Positions 56,980 through 64,000 of a stretch of 64,000 bases of DNA are shown here, piece by piece. The notes under the pieces are model-generated. The model was not told where the DNA came from. It worked only from the letters and a program-made list of their open reading frames with translations, and searched no databases. How positions within the stretch are numbered: the stretch's first letter is position 1; every line of letters begins with the position of its first letter. This DNA is from Metabacillus bambusae (GTDB taxonomy: Bacteria > Bacillota > Bacilli > Bacillales > Bacillaceae), in contig NZ_JAGDEL010000018.1 in NCBI RefSeq assembly GCF_017497975.1, positions 62,001-126,000 on the forward strand, read 5' to 3'. The translations under genes were made by a program, and so were the position numbers.

Positions 56980-57144
56980 TTATTTTAAACGATCATATTT
57001 ATTCAAATATAGATCTAGCTTTTGGCTACATTTAATCGTATCAGGATGGTTCAGACCCTTTAATTCACCAATAGAAATCATTCGATTACGTAGGCTGTTA
57101 ATATTATATTCTAATTTATTTACTAGTAATTCTCTAATTTTCAT
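56980..57144 (-). CDS. Spo0E-family aspartyl-phosphate phosphatase
   Basis: 54 residues, the size of Spo0E/YisI/YnzD proteins. Two helices separated by a turn at LNHPD; the family motif appears as SQKLDLYLNKY (40-50), with Lys in place of the usual Glu in SQELD. These proteins dephosphorylate Spo0A-P and delay sporulation. AGGAGG six bases before ATG 57144 removes eleven upstream codons. Convergent with the RRNPP regulator. Two Spo0A-box-like words stand upstream. Confidence 0.85.
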   Translation of the reverse strand: MKIRELLVNKLEYNINSLRNRMISIGELKGLNHPDTIKCSQKLDLYLNKYDRLK

Positions 57145-57231
57145 TACTTTCCTCCTGTTATTTTGTAATACCCACACAAAATATAGGTAATAAGAAATAT
57201 ATTATTAAAAAAGTAACTAAATGTTAAGACT

Positions 57232-57258
57232 TTCGACATATCTTCTATTAATACGACA
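57232..57258. promoter_or_regulatory. Two Spo0A-box-like words upstream of the Spo0E-like gene
   Basis: On the minus strand TTTGTCGTA and TATGTCGAAA about 19 bases apart, some 90-115 bases before the start. Feedback control by Spo0A is inference. Confidence 0.35.
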
Positions 57259-57280
57259 AATTCCTTACCTATGGCTAATA

Positions 57281-57447
57281 GAACAAAAGCGCAAGCGCCT
57301 TGATCAGCCTAAGCAAATAAGATGATTTAGAATAGAAGGCGTTCTTTGCCTTCAATTCTAAATTAGCTAGACCCTAGAGGGGCTAGGCGCTGGAGCTGGA
57401 TGTCGTGCGCTTATCCACGGTTCAAGAATTTTATAATTTCCTAAACG
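57281..57447 (+). repeat. Repeat B copy 3
   Basis: Begins GAACAAAAGCGCAAGCGCC, hairpin AGAATAGAAGGC-GTTCTTT-GCCTTCAATTCT, GGGGCTAGGCGCTGGAGCTGGATG and ends CGCTTATCCACGGTTCAAGAATTT. Relative to copy 1 the stem pair T-A has become C-G. Confidence 0.8.
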
Positions 57448-57486
57448 ATAAAAAAAGAGTTAAAGCTCAGTAAAGCTCTAACTCTA
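57448..57486 (-). terminator. Terminator of the MFS gene
   Basis: On the minus strand GAGTTAGAGCT-N6-AGCTTTAACTC followed by TTTTTTTATC. Confidence 0.8.
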
Positions 57487-57500
57487 AAGGCAATCCACTA

Positions 57501-58952
57501 TTAATGCTCAACTCGCACACGTTTAATAAAAAACGCAATAATCAAAGCAATTCCTGCAGCAATTAACGCAAAGATGAAACCATCCTGAATGCCTGCTGTT
57601 AGGGAAGCTGGGATGTTGATTGGATCAGCAGGATCTTCTACTGTACCTAAATAATCTTGTTGACCCGCAGACATGATACTTACAGCAACAGCGGTACCTA
57701 TTGCACCCGCTACCTGTTGCAGGGTATTCATGATCGCTGTTCCATCTGGATAATACTGCTTTGGCAATTCATTGAGCCCATTTGTTTGTGCTGGCATCAT
57801 AACCATCGCAATTCCGATCATTAAAAAGATGTGCAATGTAACAATTAATGTAATCGTTGATGCAGTTGTAACTCCTGATAAAAACCAAAGCACTGCGGCT
57901 ACAATAACTAAGCCTGGAATGACAAGCCACTTCGGTCCGTATTTATCAAATAACCTCCCCATTACTGGTGATAAAAGGCCATTGATAACCCCACCTGGTA
58001 AAAGAATAAGCCCTGCTACAAACGCAGATAACACCATTCCACCTTGTAAATAAAGAGGAAGTAGTAGCATTGAGGAAAGGATTACCATCATACAAATAAA
58101 CACGAGCACTACGCCCACCGTAAACATTGGGTAGCGAAAGGCCCGTAAATTAATCATTGGCTGTTCCATTTTTAATTGACGCAAACAAAAGAGAACAAGA
58201 GAGACAATTCCTACAAGTATGAAGATAATCACTTTAGGACTGCTCCATCCTTCTGGCCCTTCACCAGCACTACTAAAGCCAAACACCACTCCTCCGAAGC
58301 CTAATGTTGATAGGACAACAGAGAGAACATCAATTTTTGGTTTGGTCACTTCTGAGACGTTTTCCATATAAAAAACACCTGCTAACAAACCAATCACTAA
58401 AAACGGTAGTGACAACCAAAAAATCCAATGCCATGAAAGGTTTTCAAGAACCAATCCAGAAAAAGTCGGTCCCACAGCTGGCGCAAACATAATAACCAAG
58501 CCGATCATTCCCATCGCTCCACCACGTTTTTCCGGAGGGAAAATGAGTAAAATGGTGTTAAACATTAAAGGTAAAAGCAATGCTGTTCCCATCGCTTGAA
58601 ACACACGGGCAACCATTAAAATTTCAAAGCTAGGTGCGACCGCTGCAATTAACGTTCCAATAATTGATAAACAAAGAGACGTAATAAACAGCTGTCTCGT
58701 TGTAAACCATTGTAGCAAAAGCCCTGAAATCGGAACTAAAATACCTAGTGTTAATAAATATCCAGTTGTTAACCATTGAACAGTCGCAGCAGTCGTATTA
58801 AAAACCTGAATTAATTCACTTAATGCTATATTCAATGCTGTTTCACTGAATAACCCAATAAAACCACTAATAAGAAAAGCAACCAAAATCGGAACTACCT
58901 TATACTCTTTATCAGCACTTTGAGGAGCTGATACACTTGCAGTTGCATTCAA
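57501..58952 (-). CDS. MFS multidrug exporter, DHA2 family (14 helices)
   Basis: 483-residue proton-driven exporter of the EmrB/QacA branch: WLTTGYLLTLGILVPISGLL (motif D1 region), FQAMGTALLLPLMFNTIL, PAVGPTFSGLVLENLSWHWIFWLSLPF (motif C) and LSPVMGRLFDKYGPKWL (motif A-like). Fourteen helices expected. TTG at 58952, eight bases after AGAGGAG, is the best start; an ATG one base later is out of frame. Substrate unknown; no regulator adjacent. Confidence 0.88.
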   Translation of the reverse strand: MNATASVSAPQSADKEYKVVPILVAFLISGFIGLFSETALNIALSELIQVFNTTAATVQWLTTGYLLTLGILVPISGLLLQWFTTRQLFITSLCLSIIGTLIAAVAPSFEILMVARVFQAMGTALLLPLMFNTILLIFPPEKRGGAMGMIGLVIMFAPAVGPTFSGLVLENLSWHWIFWLSLPFLVIGLLAGVFYMENVSEVTKPKIDVLSVVLSTLGFGGVVFGFSSAGEGPEGWSSPKVIIFILVGIVSLVLFCLRQLKMEQPMINLRAFRYPMFTVGVVLVFICMMVILSSMLLLPLYLQGGMVLSAFVAGLILLPGGVINGLLSPVMGRLFDKYGPKWLVIPGLVIVAAVLWFLSGVTTASTITLIVTLHIFLMIGIAMVMMPAQTNGLNELPKQYYPDGTAIMNTLQQVAGAIGTAVAVSIMSAGQQDYLGTVEDPADPINIPASLTAGIQDGFIFALIAAGIALIIAFFIKRVRVEH

Positions 58953-59090
58953 AATAAATTCTCCTCTCAAACTAGTTATTTTTGATCCTTACAAAAACAG
59001 TCTATATTGTAAAATATTGTTTTTTCTTCGACCGGTAAATTATAGTTTACTCTTTCGTTTACTGTCAATTAAGAAGCATTTTAAAACACA

Positions 59091-59120
59091 AAAAGAGAAG
59101 TGAAAAATCACTTCTCTTTT
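59091..59120. terminator. Strong hairpin, terminator after the surface-protein remnant
   Basis: AAAAGAGAAGTG-N6-CACTTCTCTTTT, perfect 12-bp stem with T run in both directions. Confidence 0.75.
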
Positions 59121-59275
59121 AGGAGGAAATGCATGTTATTTAGTTATATAGTAAACATCTGTAATTATACGTTTTATAGACTCCCTGCATAAAGTGGGGA
59201 GATAAGATAATATTCTTCAGTCTAGACTGTTTTGTTAGATCACTTTTCATTCAATAAAAAATTAGTAATTAAGGT

Positions 59276-59455
59276 TTATAGATTAATACCTTTATACTTT
59301 CTAAACAAAAATATAGCAGAAAAACCAATTATTATCAAGAAATATCCTATCAATAATCTATTGTAAATGTTAGTTGCAGTTTCTGGTAACAAATTTACCC
59401 TCTTCAGATTCTCTAACATGGGTTTGACTTACATTAGATTCATCTTCTTTACCTA
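59276..59455 (-). pseudogene. C-terminal remnant of a cell-wall-anchored surface protein (LPETA sorting signal)
   Basis: On the minus strand NLLPETATN is followed by a hydrophobic helix (LLIGYFLIIIGFSAIFLF) and RKYKGINL-stop: a complete sortase sorting signal with LPETA in place of LPXTG. In the next frame just upstream an acidic, hydrophilic linker reads KEDESNVSQTHVRESEEGK, so one frameshift separates linker and signal. The coding trace ends at 59455 where a repeat A element begins. No ribosome site. Clearly a broken gene end. Confidence 0.65.
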
Positions 59456-59563
59456 AGGCTGTTTTCGCAAACTTTGTTGCTATTTACATGCGGTGTGGTT
59501 GATTGCAGCGAGAGATGCTCCTTCAATCAACCTGAATTAGTTTTGGTTTTAAAAGAAGCTGTG
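59455..59563 (+). repeat. Repeat A copy 6 (core deleted)
   Basis: AAGGCTGTTTTCGCAAAC end, GTGTGGTTGATT, a short residue of the core (GCAGCGAGAGATGCTCC), then TCAATCAACC and AGTTTTGGTTTTAAAAG. Abuts the broken surface-protein gene. Confidence 0.75.
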
Positions 59564-59743
59564 AATAAAAAAGAACTGAACTATTGAAAGTTCAGCTTAG
59601 GGACAAATGCAGGGGGAATACATTTGTATTTTTATTGTTACCAAGTTTAGAAGATTTTAAACGTGAAAAATGTATGAGATACACTTTTTACTTCATTAGT
59701 TAAAATGCATTGTTAATGATAGATTTATTTTATTTTAATAAAA
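59564..59743. other. Intergenic, nothing recognised
   Basis: AT-rich spacer between repeat A copy 6 and the terminator of the 47-residue gene. Confidence 0.4.
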
Positions 59744-59793
59744 TCAAAAAGCGACCTTTTCTATTCTAATCAGAATAAAAAGGTCGCTTATAC
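59744..59793 (-). terminator. Terminator of the 47-residue gene
   Basis: On the minus strand AAGCGACCTTTTTATTCT ... AGAATAGAAAAGGTCGCTT followed by TTTGATTTT; long stem. Confidence 0.75.
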
Positions 59794-59827
59794 TATTTCT
59801 TTACTCATTACTTTTTTCCCCTTCAGT

Positions 59828-59971
59828 TCAGTTAATACATCGTTTTATCAATGAATCTTTCGAATGATCCTTATCATCAGCATTAAATTTTTCAAATAAA
59901 TAAGTTAAATATGAATTTAATTCAAATCGATCTCCCTTAACAAAATCAGATAAAACACTTTTTTTCTCCAT
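59828..59971 (-). CDS. Small hypothetical protein, 47 residues
   Basis: Supported by GGGAGAG eight bases before the ATG and a strong terminator 35 bases after the stop. The product is hydrophilic with an amphipathic middle (VLSDFVKGDRFELNSYLTYLFEKF) and a charged tail (ADDKDHSKDSLIKRC). No signal peptide, no known motif. Too short for usual gene calls. Family not recognised. Confidence 0.55.
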   Translation of the reverse strand: MEKKSVLSDFVKGDRFELNSYLTYLFEKFNADDKDHSKDSLIKRCIN

Positions 59972-60103
59972 CTATACTTCTCTCCCTTCTTTATTCTTAT
60001 CTACATGATTCCCAAACTATTAGTCTCTTATACATTTAAAATAAAATTTTCTATGGAAAACAAACAAGTACTTTGTCGAAACTTTGAATTCACTAAAGGA
60101 GAG

Positions 60104-60137
60104 GAAATAAACATTTCTTAGAGGGAACGTTTATTTC
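60104..60137 (-). terminator. Hairpin after a possible mini-gene
   Basis: GAAATAAAC and GTTTATTTC pair perfectly over a 16-base loop; on the minus strand followed by CTCTCCTTT. Confidence 0.4.
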
Positions 60138-60196
60138 TACCTTGATGTTTCTTCAATGCAGCATACGACGGCTGTTATTCTATTAAATTTATTCAT
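60137..60196 (-). CDS. Possible 19-residue peptide
   Basis: ATG with GAGGTTGAAA before it, encoding MNKFNRITAVVCCIEETSR, and a hairpin immediately after the stop. The opposite strand of the region upstream of the AraC gene. Could be a real micropeptide or chance. Confidence 0.25.
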   Translation of the reverse strand: MNKFNRITAVVCCIEETSR

Positions 60197-60238
60197 TTTC
60201 AACCTCTACTATCTCATATTGAAATATAAAACCTCTTA

Positions 60239-60276
60239 ATAAACCGTTTACATCGTTGATATACTCATATTATAAT
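60239..60276 (+). promoter_or_regulatory. Promoter and cre-like site of the AraC gene
   Basis: TTTACA (60247-60252), 18-base spacer, TATAAT (60271-60276). ATAAACCGTTTACA (60239-60252) fits twelve of fourteen cre positions and overlaps the -35, so CcpA could block transcription. Confidence 0.55.
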
Positions 60277-60351
60277 ACAGATTACGGAATATTTTGATAA
60301 TAACTCCAATCCATTTTTTATACTATTTCTCACTTAATAGGAGGTAGTATT

Positions 60352-61224
60352 ATGAAAAAGCATTCTCCAGTAATCTCCATTGTCGTACCGCCATTTCCTA
60401 CATTCATTGAAGGTAACCTAACTTCCTATACAAAAGGTCAGGTGCATCCAAACAGAAGAAACTTAAGTTATTTCGATATTATTCTTGTATTAGAAGGAGA
60501 ACTTTATATTACAGAAGAAGATTCAGAGTGGATAATAAAAAAAGATGAAGGTCTTATATTACTCCCGAAAAAACATCACTATTCCACTAAAGCATGCTCT
60601 TGTAATACCAAATTTTATTGGCTGCATTTTTATACAGATGGAAAATGGGTTCAAGGGGAATCCCCTGTCATCCTTAAATCCAATATTGATATCCCAAATT
60701 TACATTATCACAACGAAGATTACACGATGCATTTAAACAAATGGCAAAAACTAAATGATCCAGAATATATTTATTCGATAATTGAATCTCTGTTAAAAGG
60801 TACAATCGAACCACAATCCATTTCATTTTGGAAAAATCAACAACGTTTTCTATCTCTCCTTAAAACTTTAGAAGAACAAGGTTCACCAAAACTCGCTTAC
60901 ATGTCTTTAGCAGAAAAAATTGAAATTTATCTTAAAAACAATTTCACAGAAAATATAACGAATCAAACTCTTTCTGAGCATTTTCACTTTCATAAAAATT
61001 ATTTAATTCGTTGTATGAAAAAAACGTATGATTGTACTCCGTTAGAGTATTTAGCTAATTATCGATTAGAAAATGCAGTTAATTTGCTTATGAAAACAAA
61101 TTTACCGATATCAGCTATTTCAGAACAATGTGGTTATCAAAATGTTCCTTATTTCTCTCTTAGTTTTAAGAAAAAATTTGCTTGTTCCCCTCTAAATTAC
61201 CGAAAACAACACATAGGTAGTTAG
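60352..61224 (+). CDS. AraC family transcriptional regulator
   Basis: 290 residues. N-terminal cupin-like sugar-sensing domain (YFDIILVLEGELYITEEDSEWIIKKDEGLILLPKKHHYS, about 43-82) and a C-terminal double helix-turn-helix (ITNQTLSEHFHFHKNYLIRCMKKTYDCTPLEYLANYRLENAVNLL then PISAISEQCGYQNVPYFSLSFKKKFACSPLNYR). Probably activates a polysaccharide or glycoside gene set; the convergent extracellular LamG protein is the nearest candidate. AGGAGG seven bases before the ATG. Confidence 0.9.
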   Translation: MKKHSPVISIVVPPFPTFIEGNLTSYTKGQVHPNRRNLSYFDIILVLEGELYITEEDSEWIIKKDEGLILLPKKHHYSTKACSCNTKFYWLHFYTDGKWVQGESPVILKSNIDIPNLHYHNEDYTMHLNKWQKLNDPEYIYSIIESLLKGTIEPQSISFWKNQQRFLSLLKTLEEQGSPKLAYMSLAEKIEIYLKNNFTENITNQTLSEHFHFHKNYLIRCMKKTYDCTPLEYLANYRLENAVNLLMKTNLPISAISEQCGYQNVPYFSLSFKKKFACSPLNYRKQHIGS

Positions 61225-61253
61225 AAAGACTAACTACCTATGTGTTGTTTCTT
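61205..61253 (+). terminator. Very strong terminator overlapping the araC stop
   Basis: Perfect 20-bp stem: AACAACACATAGGTAGTTAG (61205-61224) and its complement at 61230-61249, five-base loop AAAGA, then TCTTTG. The stop codon is the last triplet of the left arm. Confidence 0.85.
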
Positions 61254-61410
61254 TGATCGTAGAACAAAAGATTGATCTTCTTCTGTATTTAATGATTCTA
61301 TTTTCCGTAAAATGTATTGGACACTCTCTCCCCTTCGATTGTTTGGAAAACTAGGAATCTATCAATCTAAAACTTAAACGAGCCATGTTAGATCTTTACT
61401 TGTTTTACCG

Positions 61411-64000
61411 CTAATTACCAGATACAACTCGAACTGTGGCCATTGCTTTCTTACGAGTTCCTTCAACCACTCCCTCAACTTGAAAAGAACCTTCCTTACT
61501 TAAATTTACTGGATCTATTTCATCCCAGACCACAATTGCAGTTCCTTGTACGCCTGATTCATACGAAACATTTATTACTTCTGGTAAAGTAGGTGCCTTA
61601 TTTATAGTTGTTTCAACAGTTACATTTTCGAGTTCAGTAATGTCTTTTCCCTCGTATAATTCTTTTACTTCTTTTTCATTCATAGCATTACTGTAAATTC
61701 GAATGTCATCTACAGGAGAATTAAATGGAGCTGCATTTCCATATCCACTTACTCCAATTCTTTTTACAGCATCATTGGTGGTAATTGAATTAATACTTCC
61801 TTGGTAAGCTACTTTTTGTTTTTCTCCATTTTTATAAATAGCTGCATCTTTTGTTTTTGCATCGAATGTAAAGACAACATGTGTCCATTCATTTAGTGGT
61901 AGGAATTCATTTGGATTCTGTGGCACATGGAAATTATTTGTTCCATCTACCATTATGATCGAACTATTACCATTATAGGTGATAAAGAAGCCATTACTTG
62001 CATAGTTTCCTTCCTCTTTAAACCATGCGAGTACATGTTCTTGCTTAGAGAGATCTTCGGTACGTTTTACCCAGTATGAGAATGTAATCGACTCAGGAAT
62101 TAACTCTCTTGATTTTCCTAAATCTAGATAGTTTCCACTTTGATTACTTAGCTGGATACCATTATTGTGATGTCCTTCTCCTGGTAAAAGATTTAGATTT
62201 CCTACTATATTAGCGTTGTATCCATTTCCAGAAATGTCTTCAATCAAGTTATTTGTATTGTCCTCAAACTCATACCTTGTTAGAAGCTCAGGGTATTCTT
62301 TTGGAACATATTTTACTACATTCACTTTTGCAGTTACCTTAAAGTCAGTTCCAGATAAAACCCCAGATACTTCAAATGTTCCAATTTCTTGATAGTTATC
62401 TTCAGAGATGTTATCCCAATTTACAGGACTTTCAACGATTGTGCCATCTTTCATGGTTACTTTTAACGTATTTGGAAGAGTTGGTTTTACTGTTGCCATT
62501 GTTTCAACCACTGCACTTTCCACTGAATCAATCTCTTCTACATTTAGCTTCGTTTGCTCTTTAATTTCTTCTTGGCTTAATGCTCTTCCGTAAATTTGAA
62601 AATCATCAATTGCACCTTTAAGGTATGGATCAGCATACTGAGATTTTCCTATATAGTTAGATGCTGTTCTTCCTAAATCACTTGGAGAAAGGGTTAAATT
62701 TTCATTCTGCCCGACTTGTTCTCCATTCACATAGATCGTTCCTACATTGTCTTTAAACGTTACCGCTACATGAGTCCATTCATTAGGAGATACTTTATAG
62801 TCTGTTTCAATCCATTCCTCAGCTCCTCCTGTATTTCCACCTGTAGTAATCGCTAAAGATAAAGTACCATTATTCAAATCTTTAGGAGTTAAAAACATAT
62901 ACTTTTGGATGCCGTTCCCAAAGTCAAAAATTCTTGTAAAGGTTGTAATTTCATCTAGTTTTAACCATGTGGAAATCGTCGTTTCCTTTGCACGACTCAA
63001 GATATCATTTGGTAATTGCCCATATGACCCATCCTTTCCATCTAATAATAATGCATTCCCTTTACGACCTGGCCCAATTTTGGCAGAGCCATACAATGCC
63101 AAATTATTCTCATTTCCAAATTCATCTGGTACGATATTTCCATCCACCTGATCAAATGAATAATTCACCCATTTTTCAGGAGTTGGTGTTTGAGCTTTAA
63201 TCGTTACTTTCACAGTATCAGAAGCAGAGAGTTCACCATCAGATGCAGTAAGTTTCACCACATATTCACCAGGTATATCTACCTCAAAGCCTGTACGAAG
63301 GGCGTCTTGTTTTGTAAACGTTGCTTTCGCTCCTTCTGGCTTACTTTCAACTTCCCAAACAACTGTTAAATGACCATTTGGGTTCCCTAAATTGTCGTCT
63401 TTAACAGAACCAGCTAGATTAATAGAATCTAGTTTGATTTCCCCTTCTTGATCAGTTCCTGCATTTACCTCAGGTGCTTTATTTTCATCGGGTTCAGCAG
63501 CTTTTAACATTAGGACATAATCATTTCCATCTTTTACTTCATAAGGAACATTGATGTTTTCAGAATAAACGTTAATTTTACTTTGTTTCTCTGTTTTGCC
63601 TGTTTTCTTGTTTTTGATTTCAACTTGATATGTTCCATGTTTCATTCCTGTCACATCGATGGAGCTTTTATGTGGAGCATTTGTATTATTCATCATATCT
63701 AATTTAATAGAATCTTTTGCCTCGGATAGTTCTGCCTTCGTGAATTGATCATTATTTAATACAATTGATAATTGTTCTGTTATTAAATTCACTCGGCGAT
63801 GCAAACCATCTGTTGGAGTAATCTTATACATACCTTTTTTCTTGTTATAACTTACTTCCGCTCCATAGCCTAGCAATCCGAAAATTGGATCATTTTTTAC
63901 GACATCAGCACTTAATATCTTCAAAGCACCAAATAAGCCTAAATCCGCTTCACCTGTCATGCCACGCCAACCATTTAATAGCTCTACGTTTTCTCCACCA
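61411..64000 (-). CDS. Large extracellular LamG/Ig-like domain protein (3' part only)
   Basis: The frame is still open at the window edge (reading GGENVELLNGWRG before the first Met), so only the last 862 residues are seen. Order: an unassigned part with TPTDGLHRRVNLITEQLSIVL; a PKD/REJ-like module (about 175-265, KAPEVNAGTDQ ... YVVKLTASDGELSASDTVKVTI); LamG 1 (about 275-475, WVNYSFDQVDG ... AIDDFQIYGRALSQEEI); Big_4-like module; LamG 2 (YPELLTRYEFEDNTNN ... DDIRIYSNAMNEKEV); second Big_4-like module; stop after RVVSGN. No LPXTG or S-layer anchor. Such tails belong to secreted carbohydrate-active proteins; DUF5695-type proteins come to mind, not confirmed. Confidence 0.75.
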   Translation of the reverse strand, partial: GGENVELLNGWRGMTGEADLGLFGALKILSADVVKNDPIFGLLGYGAEVSYNKKKGMYKITPTDGLHRRVNLITEQLSIVLNNDQFTKAELSEAKDSIKLDMMNNTNAPHKSSIDVTGMKHGTYQVEIKNKKTGKTEKQSKINVYSENINVPYEVKDGNDYVLMLKAAEPDENKAPEVNAGTDQEGEIKLDSINLAGSVKDDNLGNPNGHLTVVWEVESKPEGAKATFTKQDALRTGFEVDIPGEYVVKLTASDGELSASDTVKVTIKAQTPTPEKWVNYSFDQVDGNIVPDEFGNENNLALYGSAKIGPGRKGNALLLDGKDGSYGQLPNDILSRAKETTISTWLKLDEITTFTRIFDFGNGIQKYMFLTPKDLNNGTLSLAITTGGNTGGAEEWIETDYKVSPNEWTHVAVTFKDNVGTIYVNGEQVGQNENLTLSPSDLGRTASNYIGKSQYADPYLKGAIDDFQIYGRALSQEEIKEQTKLNVEEIDSVESAVVETMATVKPTLPNTLKVTMKDGTIVESPVNWDNISEDNYQEIGTFEVSGVLSGTDFKVTAKVNVVKYVPKEYPELLTRYEFEDNTNNLIEDISGNGYNANIVGNLNLLPGEGHHNNGIQLSNQSGNYLDLGKSRELIPESITFSYWVKRTEDLSKQEHVLAWFKEEGNYASNGFFITYNGNSSIIMVDGTNNFHVPQNPNEFLPLNEWTHVVFTFDAKTKDAAIYKNGEKQKVAYQGSINSITTNDAVKRIGVSGYGNAAPFNSPVDDIRIYSNAMNEKEVKELYEGKDITELENVTVETTINKAPTLPEVINVSYESGVQGTAIVVWDEIDPVNLSKEGSFQVEGVVEGTRKKAMATVRVVSGN

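Noticed and set aside
59133-59192. 19-codon plus-strand frame after an AGGAGG
   Set aside because: Ribosome site is good but it follows directly on a terminator, has no terminator of its own and no recognisable product.

Overview
The window is chromosomal DNA from a low-GC, spore-forming member of the Bacillaceae. Evidence for this: the block hprK-lgt-yvoD-ppaX-yvoF-hisZGDBHAFI, followed further along by a yvnB-like gene, yvlDCBA, uvrA, uvrB and csbA, keeps the gene order I know from Bacillus subtilis; there are strong AGGAGG ribosome sites, a Bacillus-type LexA box in front of uvrB, cre sites, Spo0A-box-like words, a Spo0E-family gene and a CwlC-like amidase. No rRNA, tRNA, CRISPR array, transposase or prophage was seen.

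Layout. 0-3.3 kb: a VOC protein, a 51-residue membrane peptide missed by length cut-offs, and a catE/catD-like pair with a divergent HxlR regulator (quinone/catechol response). 3.6-10 kb: complete histidine operon (minus strand) with the short HisG plus HisZ. 10.4-14.7 kb: yvoF, ppaX, yvoD, lgt, hprK. 14.9-19.7 kb: cell-wall amidase, metallophosphoesterase, and the yvlABCD envelope-stress-like operon. 20-26 kb: uvrBA, csbA, a GNAT enzyme. 26.3-38.5 kb: prfC, a ribose-type ABC importer under a cre site, a DeoR regulator, a DUF47 protein, and an RND exporter with a divergent TetR gene and its operators. 38.6-47.4 kb: LacI regulator, manA, cardiolipin synthase, an aminotransferase and a PAS-GAF-GGDEF-EAL protein. 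47.7-53 kb: mannitol PTS operon mtlA-mtlR-mtlF-mtlD. 53.3-59 kb: an HD-GYP protein, a zinc-ribbon protein, a three-part DNA-binding protein, an HTH-TPR (RRNPP-type) regulator, a Spo0E-like phosphatase and an MFS exporter. 59-64 kb: a degraded surface-protein tail with an LPETA sorting signal, two very small possible genes, an AraC regulator and the 3' part of a large LamG/Ig-like extracellular protein that runs off the window.

The most unusual content is non-coding. Four intergenic arrays (10.2, 25.1, 44.5 and 53.2 kb) are built of degenerate units with a period of 20-22 bp, each around its own short core word; two arrays on distant loci share the core TTGCAACTT. A second family (repeat A, seven copies or fragments) has AT-rich inverted-repeat ends around a GC-rich core that is cleanly missing in two copies. 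A third family (repeat B, three copies) shows a compensatory base change in a stem and carries a DnaA-box word (TTATCCACA) near one end. I know no name or function for these elements in this arrangement; they are the best candidates for something undescribed.

Most genes point left (minus strand). CDS starts were moved inward from the longest reading frame wherever a Shine-Dalgarno sequence and family N-termini agreed; GTG or TTG starts are proposed for hisG, yvoF, hprK, manA, yvlA, the GNAT, DeoR, LacI and MFS genes.
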